DNA from: Sinosporangium album
GTDB taxonomy: Bacteria; Actinomycetota; Actinomycetes; Streptosporangiales; Streptosporangiaceae
Length of the DNA stretch: 64,000 nucleotides
Reading direction: 5' to 3'
Assembly (NCBI RefSeq): GCF_900100605.1
Contig: NZ_FNCN01000014.1
Location: 1 to 64,000 of the forward strand
Below, in pieces: positions 44,298 through 51,874 of the stretch. Position 1 is the first letter of the stretch, and every line of letters begins with the position of its first letter. A model generated the notes under the pieces. It searched no databases and was not told the DNA's origin. It was given only the letters and a program-made list of their open reading frames with translations. A program made the translations under genes and the position numbers.

Positions 44298-46343
44298 GTG
44301 GTAAAGGTGACCGATCTTTTGAAACGCCTGCTCGTGGGGCGGGCGCTTCGAAGCACGCAACTTCACGAGCAGCTCCTGCCGAAGCGCATCGCCCTTCCGG
44401 TCTTCGCCAGTGACGCGCTCTCCTCGGTCGCCTACGCGCCTCAGGAAATCCTCGTCATCCTGTCGATCGCCGGGCTCTCCTTCTACCACTACAGCCCCTG
44501 GGTCGCGGTGGGCGTCGTCGTGGTCATGCTGACCGTCGTCGCCTCCTACCGGCAGAACGTCCACGCCTACCCGAGCGGAGGCGGCGACTACGAGGTCGCC
44601 ACCGTCAACCTGGGCAAGAACGCCGGTCTGACCGTCGCGAGCGCGCTGCAGGTCGACTATGTGCTCACCGTGGCCGTGTCGGTGGCCAACGGCGTCGACT
44701 ACGTCGGCGCCGCGATCCCGTACGTGGCCGAGCACAAGCCGCTCGTCGCCATCCTCATCGTGATCTTCCTGACCGTGATCAACCTTCGGGGCATCAGGGA
44801 GTCGGGGGCGGCCTTCGCCGTACCGACCTACCTGTTCATGGTGTCGGTCCTCGGCCTGGTGCTCTACGGCGCGTTCCGCGTGCTCGTGCTCGACGACGAG
44901 CTGCGCGCGCCGACGGCCGACTACGAGATCATCCCGGAGCAGACCAACCTCGCCGGGTTCGCCGCGGCCCTGCTGATCCTGCGCGCGTTCTCCTCGGGGT
45001 GCGCCGCGCTGACCGGAGTCGAGGCCATCAGCAACGGCGTGCCGGCCTTCCGGAAGCCCAAGAGCAAGAACGCGGCCACCACCCTGCTCATGATGGGCAC
45101 GATCTCGGTCACGATGTTCGTCGGGATCATCACTCTCGGCCTGGTATCCGAGGTCAAGCTCGCCGAGCCCGCCCATGTCTCCACGAACGTGCTCATCGAC
45201 GGCAAACCGGCGGGCCCCGACTACTACCAGCAGCCGATCATCGCCCAGGTGGCCGACGCGGTGTTCGGCGGCGGATCGATCCTGTTCTTCGTGATCGCCG
45301 CGGTCACCGCGCTGATCCTCTTCCTGGCCGCCAACACGGCCTTCAACGGCTTCCCGGTGCTCGGCTCGATCCTCGCCCAGGACCGCTACCTGCCGCGCCA
45401 GCTCCACACCCGGGGCGACCGCCTGGCGTTCAGCAACGGCATCGTCATCCTCGCCGCCGCGGCCTGCCTGCTGCTGTGGGGGTTCGACGCCGACGTGAGC
45501 CGGCTGCTCAACCTCTACATCGTCGGCGTGTTCGTCTCCTTCACGCTCAGCCAGACCGGCATGGTGCGGCACTGGACGCGCCACCTCGCGACCGAGACCG
45601 ACCCCAAGGCCCGCGCCCGCATGAAGCGGTCGCGGCTCATCAACGGCTTCGGCGCGATCCTCACCGGCACCGTGCTCGTCGTCGTGCTGGTCACCAAGTT
45701 CATCCCGGGGGCGTGGATCGTCTGCGTCGCCATGCCGGTCCTGTTCCTCATGATGAAGGGCATCCGGCGGCACTACGACAACGTCGCCGCCGAACTCGCC
45801 GTGCCGGACGGAGCCGAGGTCGAAGAGGCCACCCTCCCCGCCCGCAACCACGCGATCGTGCTCGTGTCCAAGCTCCACAAGCCCACCCTGCGCGCCCTCG
45901 CCTACGCCCGGGCCACCCGGCCCTCCACCCTGGAAGCGATCACCGTGGGGGTCGAGGGCGACGAGGCCGCGGCCCTGCGGCAGGAGTGGGAGCGGCTCGG
46001 CGTCCCGGTGCCGCTCAAGACCCTCGACTCGCCCTACCGGGAGATCACCCGGCCCATTCTGGAATATGTCAAGACCCTGCGCCGCCGCTCCCCGAGAGAC
46101 GTGGTCACGGTGTTCATCCCGGAATACGTCGTGGGCCGCTGGTGGGAGCACGTGCTCCACAACCAGAGCGCGCTGCGGCTGAAGGGCAGGCTGCTGTTCC
46201 AGCCCGGGGTCATGGTGACCAGCGTCCCATGGCAGCTCCACTCCTCCGACCGCCTCAAGGGCCGGCCCGAGCCGCACGCGCCCGGTGCGGTGCGCCGACC
46301 CCCGGAGCCCGTCCGCAACGGGGACCAACAGCCTGGGGCATAG
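44298..46343 (+). CDS. APC family amino-acid/potassium permease
   Basis: A 681-residue permease with about twelve membrane helices followed by a cytoplasmic C-terminal domain of about 190 residues. Family features: LPKRIALPVFASDALSSVAYAPQE at the first helix, split here by the loop, SYRQNVHAYPSGGGDYEVA, and GFPVLGSILAQDRYLPRQL. The soluble tail (from about 490, ARNHAIVLVSKLHKPTLRAL) looks like a universal-stress-type fold. Divergence from the two TrkA genes supports a potassium role, but amino acids are possible. The start is uncertain: GTG 44298 fits the family; ATG 44271 and GTG 44307 also exist. Confidence 0.85.
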   Translation: MVKVTDLLKRLLVGRALRSTQLHEQLLPKRIALPVFASDALSSVAYAPQEILVILSIAGLSFYHYSPWVAVGVVVVMLTVVASYRQNVHAYPSGGGDYEVATVNLGKNAGLTVASALQVDYVLTVAVSVANGVDYVGAAIPYVAEHKPLVAILIVIFLTVINLRGIRESGAAFAVPTYLFMVSVLGLVLYGAFRVLVLDDELRAPTADYEIIPEQTNLAGFAAALLILRAFSSGCAALTGVEAISNGVPAFRKPKSKNAATTLLMMGTISVTMFVGIITLGLVSEVKLAEPAHVSTNVLIDGKPAGPDYYQQPIIAQVADAVFGGGSILFFVIAAVTALILFLAANTAFNGFPVLGSILAQDRYLPRQLHTRGDRLAFSNGIVILAAAACLLLWGFDADVSRLLNLYIVGVFVSFTLSQTGMVRHWTRHLATETDPKARARMKRSRLINGFGAILTGTVLVVVLVTKFIPGAWIVCVAMPVLFLMMKGIRRHYDNVAAELAVPDGAEVEEATLPARNHAIVLVSKLHKPTLRALAYARATRPSTLEAITVGVEGDEAAALRQEWERLGVPVPLKTLDSPYREITRPILEYVKTLRRRSPRDVVTVFIPEYVVGRWWEHVLHNQSALRLKGRLLFQPGVMVTSVPWQLHSSDRLKGRPEPHAPGAVRRPPEPVRNGDQQPGA

Positions 46344-46465
46344 TTCGATTTGTACGGCATGAGCCTGGTCGGGCCCATGCCGTACGGCTGCGCCGGCAGT
46401 TCGCGCGCGGCGCTGGAGTCGCGTGTGGCGGCCCGCCGTACGCGCTGCCGGTACGCTGACACGGC

Positions 46466-47746
46466 GTGCCAAGACCGGTCACGCGGTGGTCGTGGGAGAG
46501 TTTCGTGCGAGTTGAGCTTTCTGTCGGTGCTGTCGCTCACGGCGGCTGGTGCGTGGCGCGTCACGAGGGGCGCGTGGTGTTCGTCCGCCACGCCCTGCCC
46601 GGAGAGCGCGTCGTCGCCGAGATCACCGAGGAGACCAGCCGCTTCCTGCGCGCCGACGCCGTCGAGATCCTCGCCCCCTCGCCCGACCGCGTCGAGGCCC
46701 CCTGCCCGTTCGCCGGGCCGGGCCGCTGCGGCGGCTGCGACTGGCAGCACGCGAGCCTTCCCGCCCAGCGGCGCCTCAAATCCGCCGTCGTGGCCGAGCA
46801 GTTCCAGCGGCTCGCCGGGATCGAACGCGACGTGGCGGTCGAGGAGCTGCCCGGCACCCCGGACGGCCTCGGATGGCGCACACGGGTGCAGTTCGCCGCC
46901 AGGCCCGACGGCGTCGTGGGGCTCCGCCGCCACCGGTCCCACGAGATCGAGCCGATCGACGCCTGCCTCATCGCGCAGCCCGAGATCGAGAAGGCCGGCG
47001 TCGAACACCGCAACTGGCGGGGCGCTTCCGGCGTCGAAGTGATCGCCTCAAGCAGCGGCGAGCGCGCCGTCGTGATCACCCCGCGCCCCCGCAGAACCGT
47101 CGCCGTGCCCGACCTCGACGCCGCCGCAGCCGTCCTCGTCGACGAGGGCCGCGGCCGCACCCGCGCCGTCAAGGGCAGCGGCGTCCTCCACGAGCGCGTC
47201 GGCGACCGCACCTTCCAGGTCACCGGCAGCGGCTTCTGGCAGGTCCACCCCGAGGCCGCCGCCACCCTGCTCGACGCCGTCCTGACCTTCGCCGACGTCA
47301 AACCCGGCCAGTGGGCCCTCGACCTCTACTGCGGCGTCGGCCTCTTCGCCGCCGGGCTCGCCGAAGCCGTCGGCCCCGACGGCGCCGTCTTCGGCATCGA
47401 ATCCGAGCAGGCCGCCGTGCGCGACGCCCGCCGCAACCTACGCGATCTGCCGCAGGCCACGGTCGAGCGCGGCCGCGTCGAAGACGCCCTCGACCGGTTC
47501 GAGATCGAACGCGCCGACCTCGTCGTCGTCGACCCGCCCCGCGCCGGCCTCGGCCGCGACGTCGTCCACCGCGTCGCCGACCTGCGCGCCGCCCGCATCG
47601 TCTACGTCTCCTGCGACCCCGCCACCCTCGCCCGCGACGTCGCCTGGTTCGGGGAACATGGCTACACCCTGTCCGACCTGCGCGCTTTCGACGCCTTCCC
47701 CATGACCCACCACGTCGAGTGCGTCGCCCTGCTGGTAGCAGCCTGA
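46466..47746 (+). CDS. TRAM-domain class I SAM-dependent RNA methyltransferase (RlmD/TrmA-like)
   Basis: A 426-residue uracil-5 methyltransferase family protein that modifies rRNA or tRNA. The N-terminal TRAM domain (about 15-70) is followed by an iron-sulfur Cys cluster (CPFAGPGRCGGC plus a later Cys in DACL), and the Rossmann methyltransferase domain with LDLYCGVGLFAAGLAE, the motif VVDPPRAGLG, and the catalytic Cys in YVSCDPATLARD. All residues are intact. The GTG at 46466 lies 9 bases after a TACGCT -10-like hexamer, so a leaderless message is likely. Confidence 0.93.
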   Translation: MPRPVTRWSWESFVRVELSVGAVAHGGWCVARHEGRVVFVRHALPGERVVAEITEETSRFLRADAVEILAPSPDRVEAPCPFAGPGRCGGCDWQHASLPAQRRLKSAVVAEQFQRLAGIERDVAVEELPGTPDGLGWRTRVQFAARPDGVVGLRRHRSHEIEPIDACLIAQPEIEKAGVEHRNWRGASGVEVIASSSGERAVVITPRPRRTVAVPDLDAAAAVLVDEGRGRTRAVKGSGVLHERVGDRTFQVTGSGFWQVHPEAAATLLDAVLTFADVKPGQWALDLYCGVGLFAAGLAEAVGPDGAVFGIESEQAAVRDARRNLRDLPQATVERGRVEDALDRFEIERADLVVVDPPRAGLGRDVVHRVADLRAARIVYVSCDPATLARDVAWFGEHGYTLSDLRAFDAFPMTHHVECVALLVAA

Positions 47747-47787
47747 TCGTTTAACTGTTGAGTGCGCCGAGCTGGAAAAACTGTTGC

Positions 47788-47844
47788 ATGGTGTCGCCAT
47801 GGGTCGCACGGCTTTGACGCACCGCTGACGCACGGCGACACATG
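47788..47844. repeat. Inverted repeat downstream of the methyltransferase gene
   Basis: GTGTCGCC (47791-47798) pairs with GGCGACAC (47834-47841), extended by CAT and ATG after a one-base bulge. Loop 35 bases. Possible terminator for the methyltransferase gene or a repeat unit end. Confidence 0.4.
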
Positions 47845-47970
47845 GCTGACGCGCCGAAGAGACCTCGCGCTCGTCGAGTTCGGGTCTGCGAGCGCCCAAG
47901 CGGCCGGCAGTCCGGCGGGGCTGCGGACAGCCACGGGGTATGACACGCCCATCCGCCGGAGCCGACCACC

Positions 47971-47982
47971 TATCCTGGGCGC
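47971..47982 (+). promoter_or_regulatory. Leaderless -10 element of coiled-coil cassette 1
   Basis: TATCCT at 47971-47976 ends six bases before the ATG at 47983, so transcription should start at the start codon. The preceding 30 bases are conserved in cassette 2 (51436-51478). Confidence 0.6.
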
Positions 47983-48219
47983 ATGCCGTACATCGAGGAC
48001 CGGGTGTCCACCGTTGAGGCCGACATCGCCGAGATCAAGGGCGACGTAGGCGAGATCAAGGACCGGATCGGCGTCGTCGAGCGCGCTGTCGGCAATATGG
48101 AGCTCAGGTTGAACCGTCTCGATGAAAACGTCGCGGCGTTGACCGCCGGGCAGATAGAGATCCGGGACCTACTCGCGCGGCTGGTGGCCCGCGCCGAAGG
48201 CGTCCAGCCGTCCGCATAG
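47983..48219 (+). CDS. Small coiled-coil protein, copy 1
   Basis: A 78-residue protein predicted to be almost entirely a coiled coil: heptad-like spacing in VSTVEADIAEIKGDVGEIK and onward to LLARLVARAEG. No catalytic motif. A paralogue of equal length at 51479-51715 shares the first 9 residues (MPYIEDRVS), the ME-LRLNR/LKLNR segment and the C-terminal EGV-PSA. Function unknown; such proteins could act as oligomerising adaptors. The start has no ribosome site but a -10 box directly upstream, typical of leaderless messages. Confidence 0.75.
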   Translation: MPYIEDRVSTVEADIAEIKGDVGEIKDRIGVVERAVGNMELRLNRLDENVAALTAGQIEIRDLLARLVARAEGVQPSA

Positions 48220-48234
48220 CCGTGAGCACGGCGA

Positions 48235-48258
48235 AGCCCCGGCCAAGCCGGGGCTTTT
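48235..48258 (+). terminator. Intrinsic terminator of coiled-coil cassette 1
   Basis: AGCCCCGGC pairs with GCCGGGGCT over the loop CAA, followed by TTT. A related terminator follows cassette 2. Confidence 0.9.
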
Positions 48259-48329
48259 CGCTGTTCAGGTGAACGACGGTGGGAGTACGGCAGAGGTGAG
48301 CAATGGTCGTGCACTTCCCCGGCGGTGCC

Positions 48330-48700
48330 TGTCGATACGAAGAACGCCACGCGTGCTGTTCAAGGGCTCGGAGCGGATGACGCGCCGGGCCGTCCGAGTG
48401 ATCAAGGAGGTGCGGAAGGCAGGACGCCGGCGGACCTACCGCTCCTGGATCCCTGAAGCCGGCACGTGGTTGCAGTGGGACTGGGGCGAGGGACCTGAGA
48501 TTGCCGGCCGTCGCACCCAGCTGTTCTGCGCCTGGCCGCATGGTCGCGCTTCCACATCGTGCTGCCCGCCTGGGACCAGACCCTGGGCTCCTGACCGCCT
48601 GGCTGGACAGCGCGCTGCGAACCCTGGGCGGCGCACCGACCTACCTGCTGACCGACAACCCCAAGACAGTGACGGTCGCCCACGTCGCCGAACTGCCGGG
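48330..48700 (+). pseudogene. IS21-family istA transposase remnant with two frameshifts
   Basis: Fragments of an IS21 IstA transposase in three successive frames. Frame one gives RRRTYRSWIPEAGTWLQWDW and GRRTQLFCAW; from about 48532 the second frame gives AAWSRFHIVLPAWDQTLGS and hits a stop; from about 48590 the third gives AWLDSALRTLGGAPTYLLTDN and TVTVAHVAEL. Both ends are missing (no N-terminal helix-turn-helix, no C-terminal third) and no istB is present. The remnant ends within about 10 bases of the stop of the beta-helix gene, so its insertion may have shortened that gene. Confidence 0.85.
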
Positions 48701-48708
48701 GCCGGAGG

Positions 48709-50379
48709 TCAGTTCGCGCTGGTGCGTCCTGCGGCGGCCACGATGCCGGCGACGGCCGGGTCGGTGGCGAACTGCTCTTCGGTGAGGACCGTGTTGGCGG
48801 TGAGGGTCACGCCGGCGGGGGCCTGGCCGGGGTCGGCGTCCCAGTAGTTGCCGGTGAACTCCACGTTCTCCAGAGCCGGCCACACTTCGAGGATCACCGG
48901 ATTGTCGGCCCGGTGCACGACGTTCCCTTCGACGGTGACCCAGGCGGCGCCGTAGTCGGTGTAGAGGGCGAAGTTGTAGGGGGTGATGGTGTCGCGGATG
49001 ACGTTGCCGCGGATCAGGGCGCCGTTGGCGGGGGAGTCTCCCTGCGGGCCGGCGATGTAGACGCCGCCGCCGTCGGCGAGGACCTGCATGGTGTCGTGCA
49101 CCAGGTTGTGCAGCACTTGGGTGCCGCGCCCCTCGTAGATGACGATGCCCGCGTGTGGGACGTTGTCGACCTGGTTGTGTGCCACCACGGCGCCGTGGGT
49201 GTCGGTGAGGAGGACCGCGGGCGAGCCGCTGTAGTCGCGGCCGATGTGGTGGATGTGGTTTTCCTCCACGTGGACCCTGGTGCCCCCGCCGACGATGATT
49301 CCGCCGCCAGACACATCGTCGATCACGCTGCCGCGCAGCACGTTGTCCGCGCCCTCGCCGTGGAACGCCAGGGCCGTCGCGCCCAGCCGGGTGAAGCGGC
49401 AGCCTTCCAGGGTGACGCCGGAGGCGTTCTCGAAGATCACGTTGGCGGGCATGGAGGGGCTGTCGCCGCCCGGGCCGGTGACCTCGGCCTGGCCGTCGTG
49501 GAAGGCATAGACGACGAGTTCGCCGCCGTCGTAGTAACCGTTGCCGTGGTAATGCAGGAAACCCTCAGGTGAGCTGGGCCGCAGCCACGTCGCGTCGGCG
49601 AAGGTGATGCCGCGGAAGGCGACGTCCCGCACGTCGTTGGCGTGGATGAGCGTCTCCAGCATCGGCGCCACCACGTGGTCGAGGCTCTCTCCGGGCAGCG
49701 GCATGTAATGCAGGACGCCGCCGTTGAGCGCGAATGTGCCCTCGCTGACGAAGGCGGGGCTGTTCTCCGCCGAGGTGGGGGAGTCGGCGCCGTACGACTC
49801 GCCGCTCTCCCACGGGACGATCGCCCGGTAAAGCTTCGTGGCCCACGCGAACGCGGGCTGCGCCATGGTGAGGGTGGTGCCGTCCGGGCCGTTCCCGATG
49901 CGCGCGACCTGGCAGCGGGCCTCGGACCACGGATAGACGCCCCGGTAGACCAGTTCCACCTCCCCGTGCCAGTCTGTCGGGGTGTCAATGGTGTAGCCCG
50001 TCTCGGTCCTCTTGAGCGTTTGGTCGAGCGGGATGGAGGCCCGTACGGCACGGCGCCCGGAGACGTAGAGCTGCCGAGTGGCCAACCCTGGCACCTCGGC
50101 GAGGTGGACGCCGTCGTCGCCTTTCCGCCAGCCTGTGATGTGCCTGCCGCCGCTGATGACGACATCGTCTTGGTCGGCCGTGCCGTACCCGTAGGCCTGG
50201 TAGACGACGCCGGAGTCGGCGGCCGAGAGAGTGAATGTCTCGGTGAGGTGGTAGGTGCCGCCCCTGAGGGTGATCACGCTGCCGGGCCGGGCGGCGGCGC
50301 GGGCTCGGGCGAGGGTCGCGAATGGGCGCTCGCTCGTGCCCGGACCTGAGTCGTCACCAGTGGGATCGACGAAGATCAT
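48709..50379 (-). CDS. Right-handed parallel beta-helix protein (GH141-like)
   Basis: A 556-residue predicted carbohydrate-active protein. It begins IFVDPTGDDSGPGTSERPFATL, the typical start of beta-helix polysaccharide enzymes, and the second half has repeating coils (NVIFENASGVTLEGCRFTRL, VHVEENHIHHIG, VVAHNQVDNVPHAGIVI). The layout resembles GH141-type fucosidase/xylanases, but catalytic residues cannot be fixed by eye. There is no signal peptide, so it would act in the cytoplasm or be exported unusually. The C-terminus stops abruptly where the IS21 remnant begins. It is divergent from a TetR gene that probably controls it. Confidence 0.75.
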   Translation of the reverse strand: MIFVDPTGDDSGPGTSERPFATLARARAAARPGSVITLRGGTYHLTETFTLSAADSGVVYQAYGYGTADQDDVVISGGRHITGWRKGDDGVHLAEVPGLATRQLYVSGRRAVRASIPLDQTLKRTETGYTIDTPTDWHGEVELVYRGVYPWSEARCQVARIGNGPDGTTLTMAQPAFAWATKLYRAIVPWESGESYGADSPTSAENSPAFVSEGTFALNGGVLHYMPLPGESLDHVVAPMLETLIHANDVRDVAFRGITFADATWLRPSSPEGFLHYHGNGYYDGGELVVYAFHDGQAEVTGPGGDSPSMPANVIFENASGVTLEGCRFTRLGATALAFHGEGADNVLRGSVIDDVSGGGIIVGGGTRVHVEENHIHHIGRDYSGSPAVLLTDTHGAVVAHNQVDNVPHAGIVIYEGRGTQVLHNLVHDTMQVLADGGGVYIAGPQGDSPANGALIRGNVIRDTITPYNFALYTDYGAAWVTVEGNVVHRADNPVILEVWPALENVEFTGNYWDADPGQAPAGVTLTANTVLTEEQFATDPAVAGIVAAAGRTSAN

Positions 50380-50420
50380 GATGGAAGGCCTCCGCGTTAA
50401 TGGGATACAAGTTTATGGCG

Positions 50421-50446
50421 TACATATCTGATATACAGCATATACA
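50421..50446. promoter_or_regulatory. Candidate TetR operator between beta-helix and TetR genes
   Basis: The AT-rich gap contains ATATC-T-GATAT (50424-50434), a perfect short palindrome with partly symmetric TAC/ACA flanks, and a second similar CATATAC element just to its right. It is the only AT-rich stretch between the divergent starts, as expected of a regulator binding its own promoter. Confidence 0.45.
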
Positions 50447-50460
50447 CGAGAGGAGTGAAA

Positions 50461-51324
50461 GTGGCGAATCCGGAGCGGAGCACCGAACTGCTGTGGGGGG
50501 CGAAGGCCAGGGTCGGCCTCAACCTGGAGCGGATCGTGCGGACCGCGATTGAGCTGGCCGACGCCGAAGGCCTCTCCGCCGTCTCCATGCGCAGGGTCGC
50601 CGAGCGGCTCGGCTTCACCACCATGTCGCTCTACCGCCACGTGCCCGGCAAGGCCGAGCTGGTCGACCTCATGCGCGACGAGGTCATGGGGGAGCCCGCG
50701 CGCGAGGACGCCGGGAATGAGGAGGTACGGCGTGAGCCGGGCTGGCGGGGCGCCGTCACCGCCTGGGCGCGGGCCGAGCTGGCGCTCTGCCTCCGCCACC
50801 CCTGGCTCGTGGAGTCCACCAGAGTCCGCTCCCTGCCGGGGCCCAACGCCGTCGCGGGCCTGGACTGGGCCCTCGGCGTGGTGGCCGAGACGGGGCTGCC
50901 GCCCAGGCAGGTGGTGGCCGTGGTGACTCTGGTGTCCGGGTTCATCGAGAGCGCCGCCCGGCAGGCCGTGGAGGCCCTGCGCATGGAGCAGAGCACGGGG
51001 GTGGGGGAGGAGGAGTGGTGGGGGGAGCGCGACTCGCTCTTCGAGCACATGCACCGTTATCCCACGCTGACCCGCATCTACAGCGAAGGCGGTTACCACG
51101 ATCCGCTGGACCCGTTCGAGTTCGGCCTGCAGCGGGTGCTTGACGGCATCGAGGTTCTCATCGGCGAGGGGAGATCTGCCCGTGACGGAACTCGTGACGA
51201 AAGTGGTGACGAAAGTCGCTGCACGGTGTGCGGCAAGGCCACCGGCCTGCCCCCGACCGGACGCCCCCGCAAGTACTGCTCCCGCGCCTGCAGGCAGCGT
51301 GCCTACCGACAGCGCAACGCCTGA
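50461..51324 (+). CDS. TetR family regulator with Cys4 zinc-binding tail
   Basis: A 287-residue repressor-type regulator. The N-terminal DNA-binding helix-turn-helix is in VRTAIELADAEGLSAVSMRR and LGFTTMSLYRHVPGKAEL; the ligand-binding domain (TetR_C-like) follows to about 230. After a short linker the last 35 residues form CTVCGK...GRPRKYCSRACRQRAYRQR, a Cys4 zinc-knuckle-like unit with a basic tail, a known actinobacterial add-on of unclear role. GTG 50461 is chosen because GAGGAG lies at the right distance; GTG 50455 is in frame. It probably represses the divergent beta-helix gene. Confidence 0.85.
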   Translation: MANPERSTELLWGAKARVGLNLERIVRTAIELADAEGLSAVSMRRVAERLGFTTMSLYRHVPGKAELVDLMRDEVMGEPAREDAGNEEVRREPGWRGAVTAWARAELALCLRHPWLVESTRVRSLPGPNAVAGLDWALGVVAETGLPPRQVVAVVTLVSGFIESAARQAVEALRMEQSTGVGEEEWWGERDSLFEHMHRYPTLTRIYSEGGYHDPLDPFEFGLQRVLDGIEVLIGEGRSARDGTRDESGDESRCTVCGKATGLPPTGRPRKYCSRACRQRAYRQRNA

Positions 51325-51466
51325 CCGGACTCCCGAGGGCACGCGCACCTCGACCACGGCGTGCGGGCCGGAGGCTACTACTTCTGGGCCCCGGCCCTGA
51401 CCTTGATGAGAGAGCGGTGGGCAGATCCGTCAGGCGTGACACGCCCATCCGCCCGAGCTGACCACC

Positions 51467-51478
51467 TATCCTGGGCGC
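51467..51478 (+). promoter_or_regulatory. Leaderless -10 element of coiled-coil cassette 2
   Basis: TATCCT (51467-51472) ends six bases before the ATG at 51479, in a 43-base block nearly identical to the upstream block of cassette 1. Confidence 0.6.
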
Positions 51479-51715
51479 ATGCCGTACATCGAGGACCGGG
51501 TGTCCAGCGTCGAGGGCGACATCGCGCAGATCAGGGAAGATGTCACCGAGATCAGGGGGGACCTTGCAGCTCTCAAGGCGGGCCAGTCCGCCATGGAGCT
51601 CAAGCTCAACCGCGTCGTCGAGGACATGGCGGAGATCAAGGCGAACCAGATCGAGACGAGCAGCCTGCTGGCGCGCATTCTCGCCCGGCTGGAAGGCGTT
51701 AAACCGTCCGCATAG
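51479..51715 (+). CDS. Small coiled-coil protein, copy 2
   Basis: A 78-residue paralogue of the protein at 47983-48219, again an uninterrupted coiled-coil pattern (VSSVEGDIAQIREDVTEIR, VVEDMAEIKANQIE). N-terminus MPYIEDRVS and C-terminus EGVKPSA match copy 1; the middle differs, so the two are diverged rather than recent identical copies. It is expressed from the same kind of leaderless promoter and ends with a similar terminator. Function unknown. Confidence 0.75.
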   Translation: MPYIEDRVSSVEGDIAQIREDVTEIRGDLAALKAGQSAMELKLNRVVEDMAEIKANQIETSSLLARILARLEGVKPSA

Positions 51716-51730
51716 CCCGGAGCATGGCGA

Positions 51731-51769
51731 AGCCCCGGCCATTCGAACTGAAGCACGCCGGGGCTTTTT
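51731..51769 (+). terminator. Intrinsic terminator of coiled-coil cassette 2
   Basis: AGCCCCGGC (51731-51739) pairs with GCCGGGGCT (51757-51765) and is followed by TTTT. The stem equals that of cassette 1 but the loop is longer (17 bases). Confidence 0.85.
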
Positions 51770-51874
51770 GCTGTTCAGGCTAACGACGACAGGGAGGGCG
51801 GCATGCGCACGCACCGGTCGCGCACATTTCTGGTGATACCGAGAGGGCCCGCCGTGGTCGGTTCTGGGCTCAGG

